Below, piece by piece: positions 37,512-46,442 of a DNA stretch of 64,000 bases (its first letter is position 1; every line of letters begins with the position of its first letter). The stretch lies in NCBI GenBank assembly GCA_016717855.1, contig JADKEV010000012.1, positions 1 through 64,000 of the forward strand. Direction: 5' to 3'. Under the pieces are notes generated by a model. That model ran no database searches. It was not told the DNA's origin and saw only the letters and a list, made by a program, of their open reading frames with translations. Both the position numbers and the translations under genes were made by a program. This DNA comes from Betaproteobacteria bacterium (GTDB taxonomy: Bacteria > Pseudomonadota > Gammaproteobacteria > Burkholderiales > Casimicrobiaceae).

Positions 37512-39011
37512 ATGGAATTTACCATAAAGAGTGGCAGTCCGGAAAAGCAGCGCACCGCCTGCGTCGTCGTCGGCGTATTCGACAATCGCAAGCTGACGCT
37601 CTCGGCGGAACTGATCGATCGCGCCGCCAACGGCTACCTCAGCGAGATCATCCGCCGCGGGGACATGGAGGGAAAGCTCGGCTCGTCGCTGCTGCTGCAC
37701 AACGTTCCCGGGACTCTGTCCGACCGTGTGCTGCTGGTCGGCTTGGGCAAGGAACGCGAGTTTCGCGAGGCTGAATTCCGCCGCGCCCTGCGCACCGCCG
37801 TCAAGCTCCTCAATGAAACGGGTTCTTATGAAGCGGTCATCTATGTAACCGAGGAATCGGTCAAGAAACGCGACATCGGCTGGCGGATCGAGCATGCGGT
37901 CGTGATGGCCATGGAGGCCGTCTATCGCTTCGACCAGATGAAGAGCAACCCGCCAGAATTGCGGCGCCCGCTGCGCAAGCTCACATTGTCGGTGCCGCAG
38001 CGGAGCAATCTCGCGACCGGCGAGGCCGCCGTCAACCGCGGCATGGCCATCGCCAGCGGCATCAAGCTGGCCAAGGACATGGGCAACCTGCCGGGCAACA
38101 TCTGCACGCCGACATACATGGGCGAACAAGCGCTGGCTCTGGCCACCGAACTTCCGGTCATCAAGGCCACGGTGCTCGATCGCGCCGAGATCGAAAAGCT
38201 CGGGATGGGTTCCTTCCTGTCCGTGACCAACGGCAGCGCGCAGCCGCCGCGCTTCATCATCCTCGAGTACTACGGCGCGACCCGGAAGCAGAAGCCGGTT
38301 GTCCTGGTCGGCAAGGGCATCACTTTCGACACCGGAGGAATTTCCCTGAAGCCCGGCGACGCGATGGACGAGATGAAGTACGACATGTGCGGCGCCGGCA
38401 GCGTGCTCGGCGTGTTCCGGAGCCTGGGCGAACTCAAGCCGGCGGTCAACGCGGTAGGCCTGATCGCCACCTGCGAGAACATGCCGGGGTCGCGGGCCAC
38501 CAAGCCGGGCGACGTCGTCAAGAGCATGTCCGGGCAGACTATCGAGATCCTCAACACCGACGCCGAAGGCCGGCTGGTGCTCTGCGACGCGCTGACCTAT
38601 GCCGAACGCTTCGAGCCCGCGGCGGTGGTCGACATCGCGACGCTGACCGGCGCCTGCCTGATCGCGCTGGGCAACGTCGTCGCCGGTTTGTTCAGCAACA
38701 ACGACGGGCTCGCGCGCGAGTTGCTCGCGGCCGGCGAAAACTCCTACGACCGGGCGTGGCACATGCCGCTGCTCGACGACTATCAGGAACAGCTGGCCAG
38801 CAATTTCGCGGACTTCGCCAACATCGGTGGCCGGCCTGGCGGCGCCATCACCGCGGCATGCTTCCTGTCGAAGTTCGCGAAGAAATTCAACTGGGCGCAT
38901 CTCGATATCGCCGGCGTCGCCTGGAAGGGCGGCAAGGAAAAGGGCGCCACCGGGCGGCCCGTCGCGCTGCTCGTTCACTACCTTGTCGCCCAGGCGCCGG
39001 ACGCCGCCTGA
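37512..39011 (+). CDS. pepA: Leucyl aminopeptidase (M17 family)
   Basis: Cytosolic two-metal aminopeptidase that removes N-terminal residues; in E. coli it also binds DNA. 499 residues from ATG 37,512 (MEFTIKSGSPEKQRTACVVV). The C-terminal catalytic domain has VGKGITFDTGGISLKP and the signature NTDAEGRLVLCDAL, which supply the metal ligands and the active-site Lys and Arg. Followed by holC, as in many proteobacteria. Confidence 0.96.
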   Translation: MEFTIKSGSPEKQRTACVVVGVFDNRKLTLSAELIDRAANGYLSEIIRRGDMEGKLGSSLLLHNVPGTLSDRVLLVGLGKEREFREAEFRRALRTAVKLLNETGSYEAVIYVTEESVKKRDIGWRIEHAVVMAMEAVYRFDQMKSNPPELRRPLRKLTLSVPQRSNLATGEAAVNRGMAIASGIKLAKDMGNLPGNICTPTYMGEQALALATELPVIKATVLDRAEIEKLGMGSFLSVTNGSAQPPRFIILEYYGATRKQKPVVLVGKGITFDTGGISLKPGDAMDEMKYDMCGAGSVLGVFRSLGELKPAVNAVGLIATCENMPGSRATKPGDVVKSMSGQTIEILNTDAEGRLVLCDALTYAERFEPAAVVDIATLTGACLIALGNVVAGLFSNNDGLARELLAAGENSYDRAWHMPLLDDYQEQLASNFADFANIGGRPGGAITAACFLSKFAKKFNWAHLDIAGVAWKGGKEKGATGRPVALLVHYLVAQAPDAA

Positions 39012-39032
39012 CGCGAACGCGGCAGGAGTCCA

Positions 39033-39455
39033 GTGACCGAGATCGATTTCTACACCCACGCCGCGGACCGTCTGCACGTCGCCGCGCGCCTGTGCATCAA
39101 GGCGTGCGGCCAGGGCATGCGGGTGCGCGTGCTGACGGCCGACGCGGCGATGACCACGCGCCTGGACCAGTTGCTGTGGACTTCGCCGGCCACCGGCTTC
39201 ATTCCCCACTGCCGGCTTGCCAGCCCGCTGGCGGCGGCGACGCCCGTAATTGTCGACGAGTCGCCGGAGCACAGCGGACCGGCGGAATTGCTGATCAACT
39301 TGCATGGCGGGCAACCGGCGTTCTTCCGCCGCTTTGCGCGGCTGGCGGAGATCGTCTCGTCCGAGGCCGAGGAGGTGGCCGCCGGCCGGCAGAAGTGGCT
39401 GTACTATAAGCAGCAGGGCTACACTCTGCGTGCACACAACCTGTCCGCGGGGTAA
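39033..39455 (+). CDS. holC: DNA polymerase III subunit chi
   Basis: Chi links the clamp loader to single-stranded DNA-binding protein. 140 residues from GTG 39,033 with GGCAGGAG upstream. Features of the family are the start TEIDFYTHAADRLHVAARLC and the central DQLLWTSPATGFIPHC. It lies between pepA and valS, the usual position. Confidence 0.9.
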   Translation: MTEIDFYTHAADRLHVAARLCIKACGQGMRVRVLTADAAMTTRLDQLLWTSPATGFIPHCRLASPLAAATPVIVDESPEHSGPAELLINLHGGQPAFFRRFARLAEIVSSEAEEVAAGRQKWLYYKQQGYTLRAHNLSAG

Positions 39456-39514
39456 ACTTTCAACACGGCCGCCGGCGTTCGCCGCGGCCCGGTCCCGTCA
39501 CTCCAGAGTACCCG

Positions 39515-40453
39515 ATGCCATCTGCCCGCGATCTATTGCAGCAAGCCGATACGCTGATGCGCAGCAACCGCAGCGTGGGCGCCGCGGATCCCGACGGGGC
39601 GGTCCCGCTGCTGACCGACGTCGCGGTGCCCGGCGGCTCCGGCATTTCGCACAGCCAGCGCCGCGACGAAATCCCGGTGCTCACCAATGCGGTGACCTCG
39701 TTTCCGGATCCGGCTTTCGAGATATCCGCGGGGGACGATTCGCTGTCCCGGTTTCCGGCCACCAAAGACGCGCGCGGCGTCCACAGCCAGAGCGAAGCGC
39801 GGACCCGATTCTCGGCGACGGCGACGTTGCGCGACAGCACGATTTTCCCGATTTCGCAGATGCCCCAGCCAACGATGCCGGGTGCCGATGAGCTGCTGCG
39901 CCATGCGGACCTTGAACCTGCCCGCGAAACGGAGCCGGTTTTTTCGGTGACAGCGATGCGGGCGCAGCTCGAAGAAGCCGGGAACTGGGACGCCGGGATG
40001 ATCGCGCCCACGCCGGGCGCGCCCGCCCGCGTCGAGCCGGCCTTGCTGGCGTCCGATGCCCTGGATCCCGCCCTGCAGGCACCTGTCGCAGTCGCTATTG
40101 CATCCCCGCCGCTTGGCCCGACCGAAGACATGCCGATTGCCGTTACGAACGAATTCGCGCCGGCGGACGCAGTCAAGGCCGGAGACGCGCCGGTTGCAAC
40201 GGTCGCGGCCGAACCCGCGCCGAGCGCCGCGGAAATCGCCGAGACCGTCTACTACCAGGTGCTCCAGAATCTCGACCTGTACACCGAGCGCGCGCTGCAG
40301 GAACATCTGACAACGCATCTGGCGCCCATCCTCGAGCGCGCCAGCAACGAACTGCTCGCCACGCTGCACGCCAACCTCGGCGGGCTGATCCGGCAGTACG
40401 TCGCCGAGGCGATCGAAAAGCAGCTCGGCGTGCGCCCGGAGGCCGGCAGGTAG
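39515..40453 (+). CDS. Uncharacterised protein between holC and valS
   Basis: 312 residues, no signal peptide or clear membrane segment. The N-terminus starts MPSARDLLQQADTLMRSNR and a repeat-like ELLRHADLEP occurs around residue 127, so it contains two short LLxxAD motifs. The middle is Ala/Pro-rich and probably disordered. The last ~85 residues look like amphipathic helices (YYQVLQNLDLYTERALQEHL). I recall proteins with similar starts and ends at this position in other betaproteobacteria, possibly a DUF2486-type family, but no function is known to me. Confidence 0.8.
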   Translation: MPSARDLLQQADTLMRSNRSVGAADPDGAVPLLTDVAVPGGSGISHSQRRDEIPVLTNAVTSFPDPAFEISAGDDSLSRFPATKDARGVHSQSEARTRFSATATLRDSTIFPISQMPQPTMPGADELLRHADLEPARETEPVFSVTAMRAQLEEAGNWDAGMIAPTPGAPARVEPALLASDALDPALQAPVAVAIASPPLGPTEDMPIAVTNEFAPADAVKAGDAPVATVAAEPAPSAAEIAETVYYQVLQNLDLYTERALQEHLTTHLAPILERASNELLATLHANLGGLIRQYVAEAIEKQLGVRPEAGR

Positions 40454-40521
40454 TCCGCAGCGGCAGGGAGAACGAAGGTCGTCGGCTATAATTCCACGCT
40501 TTAGCCAGCACTGTGGAAGTC

Positions 40522-43317
40522 ATGGAATTCGCCAAGGGTTTTGAGCCGCGCGCAATCGAGTCGAAGTGGTATCCGAAGTGGGAGCAGAGCGGCGCTTTCA
40601 AGCCGTCGTGGCAGCCCGGCGCGGCGCCCTACTGCATACAGCTGCCGCCGCCCAATGTGACCGGCACGCTGCACATGGGCCACGCGTTCCAGCACACCCT
40701 GATCGATATTCTGATCCGCTATCAGCGGATGCGCGGGTCCAACACGCTGTGGCAGGTGGGCACGGATCACGCCGGCATCGCCACCCAGATCGTCGTGGAA
40801 AACCAGCTCAAGCTGAACGGGCAGTCGCGCCACGATCTCGGGCGCGAGCGCTTTGCCGAGCGCGTCTGGCAGTGGAAGGAAGAGTCGGGCTCGACCATCA
40901 CCCGCCAGATGCGCCGCCTGGGGACCTCCGGAGACTGGTCGCGTGAGCGGTTCACCATGGACCAGGGCCTGTCCGACGCAGTCCTCGAGACGTTCGTCCG
41001 GCTGCACGAGGACGGGCTCATCTACCGCGGCAAGCGGTTGGTCAACTGGGATCCGAAGCTGGGCACGGCCGTTTCGGACCTCGAAGTCGAGAGCGAGGAA
41101 GAGCAGGGCAAAATCTGGGAAATCAACTATCCGTTCGCCGACGGCTCGGGCCATCTGACCGTCGCGACGACGCGGCCGGAGACCATGCTGGGCGACGTCG
41201 CGGTGGCTGTCAGTCCGGATGACGAGCGCTACGCGCATCTGCTGGGCCGGAAGGTGATCCTGCCGCTGGTCGGTCGCGAGTTGCCCATCATCGCGGACGA
41301 ATACGTCGACAAGACCTTCGGCACCGGTTGCGTCAAGATCACGCCGGCGCACGATTTCAACGACTACCAGATCGGCCTGCGCCACGGTCTTCCGCTGATC
41401 GGCGTGCTGACGCTGGAAGCGAAGATCAACGACAACGCGCCCGAAAAGTACCGCGGCATGGACCGCTACGCGGCGCGCAAGGCGGTGCTGGCGGACCTGG
41501 CCGCGCTCGGCCTGGTAGCGTCGGAGAAGGCGCACAAGATGGTCGTGCCGCGCTGCGAGCGCACCGGCGAGGCGATCGAGCCCATGCTCACCGATCAGTG
41601 GTTCCTGGCGATGACCAGGCCCGCGCCGGCCGGCCACCCGCATATGCCGGGCAAGTCGATCGCGCAGCGCAGCCTCGAGGTCGTCGCCGACGGCAGCGTG
41701 GCCTTCGTCCCCGAAAACTGGAAGTCGACTTACGATCACTGGCTGAACAACATCCAGGACTGGTGCATTTCGCGCCAGCTGTGGTGGGGCCACCAGATCC
41801 CGGCGTGGTACGACGAAGCCGGCAACGTGTACGTGGCGCGCAGCGAAGCGGACGCGCGGGCGCAGGCGCGCGCGCAGCTCGGCCGCGAGCCGGCGGAGTT
41901 CCGGCGCGACGAGGACGTGCTCGACACGTGGTTTTCATCGGCGCTGTGGTGCCATTCGACGCTTGGCTGGCCGGACGACACGCGCGAGTTGCGCACGTTC
42001 CTGCCTTCGCAGGTCCTGATCACCGGCTTCGACATCATTTTCTTCTGGGTCGCCCGGATGATCATGATGACGACCTACTTCACCGGCAAGGTGCCTTTCC
42101 TGCAGGTCTACATCAACGCGATCGTCCGCGATGAAGAAGGCCAGAAAATGTCGAAGTCCAAGGGCAACGTGCTCGACCCGATCGACGTGATCGACGGCAT
42201 CGATCTCGAGGCGCTGGTCGCCAAGCGCACATACGGACTGATGATCCAGAAGCAGGCTGAGGCGATCGAGAAGCGGACCCGGAAGCAGTTCCCGGACGGC
42301 ATTCCGGCCTACGGCGCGGATGCGCTGCGCTTCACGTTCGCCTCGCTGGCGACGTACGCGCGCACGCTCAACTTCGACATGAACCGCTGCGAGGGCTATC
42401 GCAACTTCTGCAACAAGCTCTGGAATGCGACGCGCTTCGTCCTGATGAACATCGGGGACAAGGACTGCGGCGTCGACGAGTCGCTGCCGGTGCGCCTGTC
42501 CGCCGCCGACCACTGGATCATCGGCAAGCTGCAGCTGGCGGAGCAGGACGTGGCAGCGCAACTCGACGTCTACCGCTTCGACCTCGCCGCGCGGAAAGTC
42601 TACGAACTTGTGTGGGACCAGTACTGCGACTGGTACCTGGAATTGTCGAAGGTGCAGCTGGCCGATCCCGACGAGGCCGTCCAGCGCGGCACGCGCCGGA
42701 CGCTGGTCCGCGTGCTGGAGGCAACGCTGCGGCTCGCGCATCCGTTCATCCCCTTCATCACCGAAGAATTGTGGCAGATTGTCGCGCCGCTGGCCGGCAA
42801 GTCCGGGGAGAGCGTCAGCCTGGCGCCGTACCCGCGCCCGGACCTGTCCCGCGTCGTACCGGAAGCGAACGCCGACATCGACCTCGTCATCGCGGTGGTC
42901 GATGCCTGTCGCGCCTTGCGCAGCGAAATGTCGCTGTCGCCGAAGGAAAAAGTGCCGCTGATCGTCGCCGGCGAGCGCGGGTTCGTCGAACGGATGCACC
43001 CGTACATCGCGGCGCTGGCGCGGATGAGCGACGTGCGCTGGGTGGAGACGCTGCCGACGAGCAATGCGCCGGTGCAGATCATCGACGCGTTCCAGCTGAT
43101 GCTCGAGGTCAAGATCGACGTCGGCGCCGAGCGCGAGCGCCTGGGCAAGGAGAGGCTGCGCCTGGAAGGCGAGCGCGCCAAGAGCGAGGCCAAGCTGGGC
43201 AACGCCAGCTTTGTCGACCGCGCACCGGCGGCCGTGGTGGCGCAGGAGCGGGAGCGCCTCGCCGGCTTCGTGGCCAACATCGCGCAGCTCGACGCGCAGC
43301 TGGCAAGGCTGGGCTGA
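40522..43317 (+). CDS. valS: Valine--tRNA ligase
   Basis: Class I aminoacyl-tRNA synthetase with editing. 931 residues from ATG 40,522 (MEFAKGFEPRAIESKWYPKW); a GTG three codons earlier is in frame. The ATP-binding signature appears as HMGH near residue 51 and KMSKSKGN near residue 541. The C-terminal ~65 residues form the coiled coil typical of ValRS (ERERLGKERLRLEGERAKSE). A TATAAT at 40,487-40,492 may be its -10 box, but no good -35 is seen. Confidence 0.97.
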   Translation: MEFAKGFEPRAIESKWYPKWEQSGAFKPSWQPGAAPYCIQLPPPNVTGTLHMGHAFQHTLIDILIRYQRMRGSNTLWQVGTDHAGIATQIVVENQLKLNGQSRHDLGRERFAERVWQWKEESGSTITRQMRRLGTSGDWSRERFTMDQGLSDAVLETFVRLHEDGLIYRGKRLVNWDPKLGTAVSDLEVESEEEQGKIWEINYPFADGSGHLTVATTRPETMLGDVAVAVSPDDERYAHLLGRKVILPLVGRELPIIADEYVDKTFGTGCVKITPAHDFNDYQIGLRHGLPLIGVLTLEAKINDNAPEKYRGMDRYAARKAVLADLAALGLVASEKAHKMVVPRCERTGEAIEPMLTDQWFLAMTRPAPAGHPHMPGKSIAQRSLEVVADGSVAFVPENWKSTYDHWLNNIQDWCISRQLWWGHQIPAWYDEAGNVYVARSEADARAQARAQLGREPAEFRRDEDVLDTWFSSALWCHSTLGWPDDTRELRTFLPSQVLITGFDIIFFWVARMIMMTTYFTGKVPFLQVYINAIVRDEEGQKMSKSKGNVLDPIDVIDGIDLEALVAKRTYGLMIQKQAEAIEKRTRKQFPDGIPAYGADALRFTFASLATYARTLNFDMNRCEGYRNFCNKLWNATRFVLMNIGDKDCGVDESLPVRLSAADHWIIGKLQLAEQDVAAQLDVYRFDLAARKVYELVWDQYCDWYLELSKVQLADPDEAVQRGTRRTLVRVLEATLRLAHPFIPFITEELWQIVAPLAGKSGESVSLAPYPRPDLSRVVPEANADIDLVIAVVDACRALRSEMSLSPKEKVPLIVAGERGFVERMHPYIAALARMSDVRWVETLPTSNAPVQIIDAFQLMLEVKIDVGAERERLGKERLRLEGERAKSEAKLGNASFVDRAPAAVVAQERERLAGFVANIAQLDAQLARLG

Positions 43318-43327
43318 AACGAATTCC

Positions 43328-43495
43328 GTAGGATGGGTGGAGCGGGGCGATACCCATCATCGTCGACCGGCATGGAACCAAAACCAATCCGGAGGTTTCT
43401 TCGTCTTGCGACGCCCGGCCGGCACGGCTTGCATGACACGACGGGTACCGCTGCGCTTCACCCGCCACATGGTACGCTGCGCTCACCCATCCACG
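43328..43495. repeat. Degenerate GTAGGATGGGT..ACCCAT interspersed repeat
   Basis: GTAGGATGGGTGGAGCGGGG (43,328-43,347) followed by GATACCCATCA, then the inverse pattern GGGTACCGCTGCGCTTCACC and CGCTGCGCTCACCCATCC up to about 43,492. This is the widespread proteobacterial element whose arms read roughly GTAGGATGGGT-AGCG and CGCT-ACCCATCCTAC, here present in at least two imperfect halves. It lies between the convergent valS and cobalamin adenosyltransferase genes. No coding role. Confidence 0.55.
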
Positions 43496-43547
43496 GGGCT
43501 GGGCGGTTACGACGGCCCCATTGCCTCGCAGGGGGCGCGTTGATGGC

Positions 43548-44111
43548 TCAGCGGTTCTTCCCCTTCTGCCACAGCACGTCGCCGCAACCCGCGCGCCGGT
43601 TCAGCGTGCGCGCGAGGATGAACAGGTAGTCCGACAGCCGGTTCAGATATTGCAGCGTCAGCGGATTCACGGGTTTTGTTTCGACCTCCGCACGGGCCAG
43701 CGCGACCACCGAACGCTCGGCGCGCCGGCACATCGTGCGCGCCAGGTGCGCCTGCGCCGCGCTGCGGGCGCCGCCCGGCAGGATGAATTCCTTGAGCGGT
43801 GACAAGGGCGCGTTGTGCACCTCGATCCAGCCGTCGAGCCGCTCGACCTGCGTCTCGGTCACCGCGACATAACCCGGAATTGCCATTTCGCCGCCGCAGT
43901 CGAACAGGTCGTGCTGGATGCCGACGAGTTCGCCGTGGACGTCGATGGGCACGTCTTCGGCAAGCAGCACGCCCAGCATCGAATTCAGTTCATCGACATC
44001 GCCCAGCGCGGCGATGCGCAGGGTTTCCTTGCCGACGCGCGAGCCGTCGGCCAACCCGGTGGTGCCACCGTCGCCGGTGCGCGTGACGATCTTCGAGAGT
44101 CGATTGGCCAT
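43548..44111 (-). CDS. Cob(I)yrinic acid a,c-diamide adenosyltransferase, PduO type
   Basis: Transfers the adenosyl group of ATP to cob(I)alamin, making adenosylcobalamin. 187 residues from ATG 44,111, which has a strong AGGAGG site. Family marks: N-terminal IVTRTGDGGTTGLADGSRV (ATP-binding), the central GIQHDLFDCGGEMAIPG, and the C-terminal RAERSVVALARAE and LNRLSDYLFILARTLNR. It starts 19 nt after the stop of the GGDEF-EAL gene on the same strand, so they are probably cotranscribed. Confidence 0.93.
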   Translation of the reverse strand: MANRLSKIVTRTGDGGTTGLADGSRVGKETLRIAALGDVDELNSMLGVLLAEDVPIDVHGELVGIQHDLFDCGGEMAIPGYVAVTETQVERLDGWIEVHNAPLSPLKEFILPGGARSAAQAHLARTMCRRAERSVVALARAEVETKPVNPLTLQYLNRLSDYLFILARTLNRRAGCGDVLWQKGKNR

Positions 44112-44130
44112 TGCTGCCTCCTGGTGGGTG

Positions 44131-46221
44131 TTAGTGCCGGCGTGCCGCCTGGCACAGGAATGCATGCAATGCCGTGACCGGCAATGGCGGCGACAAATGG
44201 TAACCCTGCACCACTTCGCAGCCCCGTTCGCGCAGGAACTCGAGCTGCGGGGCGGTTTCGACGCCTTCGGCGACCACGGTCAGGTTCAGTGCGCGCCCCA
44301 GCGCGATGATCGCGGACGTGATTGCCGCGTCGTTGCCGGGCAGGGCGCACTCGTCGATAAATGTCTTGTCGATCTTCAGCTTGTCAATCGGGAAGCGCTT
44401 CAGGTAGCCGAGGCTCGAGTACCCGCTGCCGAAGTCGTCGATGGCGATGGAGACGCCCGAGGCGCGCAGGCGATCGAGGACGTCGAGGACGCCGGCGGTG
44501 TCGCGCATCAGGCTGGTCTCGGTGACCTCGAGCTCGAGACGGTGCGGCGGGAGCCCGGTTTCGGCCAGCACCGACCTGACCAGTTCCGGCAGCTGCGGCT
44601 GCTGGAATTGCAGCGCCGAGATGTTGACCGCGACGCGCGGCGCTTCCTTGCCGTTGGCGGGCCACGTGCACGCCTCGCGGCAGGCCTCCTTCAGCGCCCA
44701 CTCGCCGATGCCGAGGATGAGACCGGTTTCCTCGGCGACGTCGATGAACTCGTCGGGCAGGATCAGGCCGTGCACCGGGTCGTTCCAGCGCAACAACGCC
44801 TCGACCCCGGTAATCGCGCCGTCCTTGATGGCCACTTGCGGCTGGTAGGCGAGAACGAAGTGGTTGTGTTCGATTGCATCGCGCAACCGTGATTCCAGGC
44901 CCAGTCGCGCATTGACGCGATCGTGCATTTCCCGGGTGAAGAAATGGTAGCCGTTGCGGCCGTGCGCCTTGGTGAAGTACATCGCCGCGTCGGCATGCTG
45001 GATCAGCGTCTGCTGGTCCTCACCGTCGTCTGGGTAGACGCTGATGCCGATGCTCGCGGTGACGTGCAATTGCGCGCGGTGCATCAGCAAGGGCTCGCTG
45101 ATCGCCTGCAGGATCGCGCGGGCGACATGCGCGGCCGCTTCCGGTTCGGCGATCATCGGCAGCACGACCATGAATTCGTCCCCGCCGCGGCGGCCCACGG
45201 TGTCGGTTTCGCGCACGCGCCGCGCGATGCGCTGCGCGATCTCGGCCAGCAGCTCGTCCCCCGCGATGTGGCCCATGGTGTTGTTGACGCGGCGGACCCG
45301 GTCGAGATCGATGAACAGCACCGCGCAGTGGCAACCCTCCCGCTGCGCCAGCGCGATTGCCAGTCCGATACGCTCGTCCAGCAGGTGCCGGTTGGCCAGC
45401 CCGGTCAGTTCGTCGTAGCGCGCAAGTCGCCCCAGCTTGAGCTCGGTTTCCTTGCGGGCCGTGATCTCGCGGCCGACGCCGTGGTAGCCCTGGAACTCCC
45501 CTTCGCCATCGAACAGCGGCTTGCCGCTGGTTTCGAACCAGCGCCGCTGGCCGTCGGCGCCGGCCATCGAGTACGTGAAGTCGTAGAAGGGTTCGCGGCG
45601 CGCCAGTTGCGCGCGGTGCAGTTCCCATTGCCCCGCGCTGACGTCGCCCAGGCCGAGTTCCCAGTGCGTCTTGCCCTGCCAGAGATCGAGCAGCAGGTCG
45701 CCATGCGAACCGGCGCCGGCGGAGACCTCGGTGTAGCGGTAGTCCCGGTCCTGCCGCCAGTACCAGTTGTAGGAGAGCTCGGCCACGTCGTCGAGCACGC
45801 GGTGGTGGCCGCGCAATTCCGCCTCGAGCTTCTTGAGTGGGGTGATGTCGCGCCGCAGCGCGACGATGCCGCCGTCGGGCATCCGGTGCTCGGCGACCGT
45901 GATCCAGCGATGCCGGCTGCGCAGTTCCTGTTCGACGCCGGCGGCCTGCCGGTGGCGGGCCACGGTGCTCGCCACGTACTCGTCTTCGGTCTGCGGCGGA
46001 ATCAGCTCCGGTCCGACGACACCATGCCAGGCGCGCAAAATCTCTTCCAGCGGCCGGCCCGGCGTGAGCAGATGCGCGATCGGCGCATACCACTCCCGGT
46101 GCTTCAGATTGCAGAACACGAACCGTTCTTGCGCATCGTAGACGACAAACGCGTGGTTGATCGCATCCAGCGCCTGTTGCACGGTGTCGCTGCGAAGCTC
46201 GAGTTGTGGCAGGTCGTTCAC
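44131..46221 (-). CDS. PAS-PAS-GGDEF-EAL signalling protein
   Basis: Cyclic-di-GMP turnover protein, 696 residues, cytosolic (no membrane helices seen). Layout: PAS-like domain about 10-125, a second PAS about 145-255 (ending GYHGVGREITARKETE), GGDEF domain about 265-430, EAL domain about 440-690. The GGDEF motif is intact (346-350), with an RxxD inhibitory site (RETD, 337-340) five residues before it. The EAL motif (474-476) and IDDFGSGYSS are also intact, as are KIDKTFI and EGVET. One oddity is NN where ND is usual (VNNTMGH). It could make or degrade c-di-GMP; I expect phosphodiesterase activity. Confidence 0.93.
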   Translation of the reverse strand: MNDLPQLELRSDTVQQALDAINHAFVVYDAQERFVFCNLKHREWYAPIAHLLTPGRPLEEILRAWHGVVGPELIPPQTEDEYVASTVARHRQAAGVEQELRSRHRWITVAEHRMPDGGIVALRRDITPLKKLEAELRGHHRVLDDVAELSYNWYWRQDRDYRYTEVSAGAGSHGDLLLDLWQGKTHWELGLGDVSAGQWELHRAQLARREPFYDFTYSMAGADGQRRWFETSGKPLFDGEGEFQGYHGVGREITARKETELKLGRLARYDELTGLANRHLLDERIGLAIALAQREGCHCAVLFIDLDRVRRVNNTMGHIAGDELLAEIAQRIARRVRETDTVGRRGGDEFMVVLPMIAEPEAAAHVARAILQAISEPLLMHRAQLHVTASIGISVYPDDGEDQQTLIQHADAAMYFTKAHGRNGYHFFTREMHDRVNARLGLESRLRDAIEHNHFVLAYQPQVAIKDGAITGVEALLRWNDPVHGLILPDEFIDVAEETGLILGIGEWALKEACREACTWPANGKEAPRVAVNISALQFQQPQLPELVRSVLAETGLPPHRLELEVTETSLMRDTAGVLDVLDRLRASGVSIAIDDFGSGYSSLGYLKRFPIDKLKIDKTFIDECALPGNDAAITSAIIALGRALNLTVVAEGVETAPQLEFLRERGCEVVQGYHLSPPLPVTALHAFLCQAARRH

Positions 46222-46442
46222 CTTTGCGGGCGGATCCGTGGCGGTGTCTTGATCTGGGCGATTCCGGGCAAACGCCGGGCGGAGTGGTCATTTAACCATA
46301 TTACGCGTCCGGCCAACGCCACCTGTGCCGCCTTGGCTTACAATCCACTCGACGTCCGCACCACCCAGTTGCCGGAGCTCTTTTGCCGCTGGCAGACGTG
46401 GGATCGCATCCGCCGCGCTCGGGAAAACAACTCAGGTCACGC

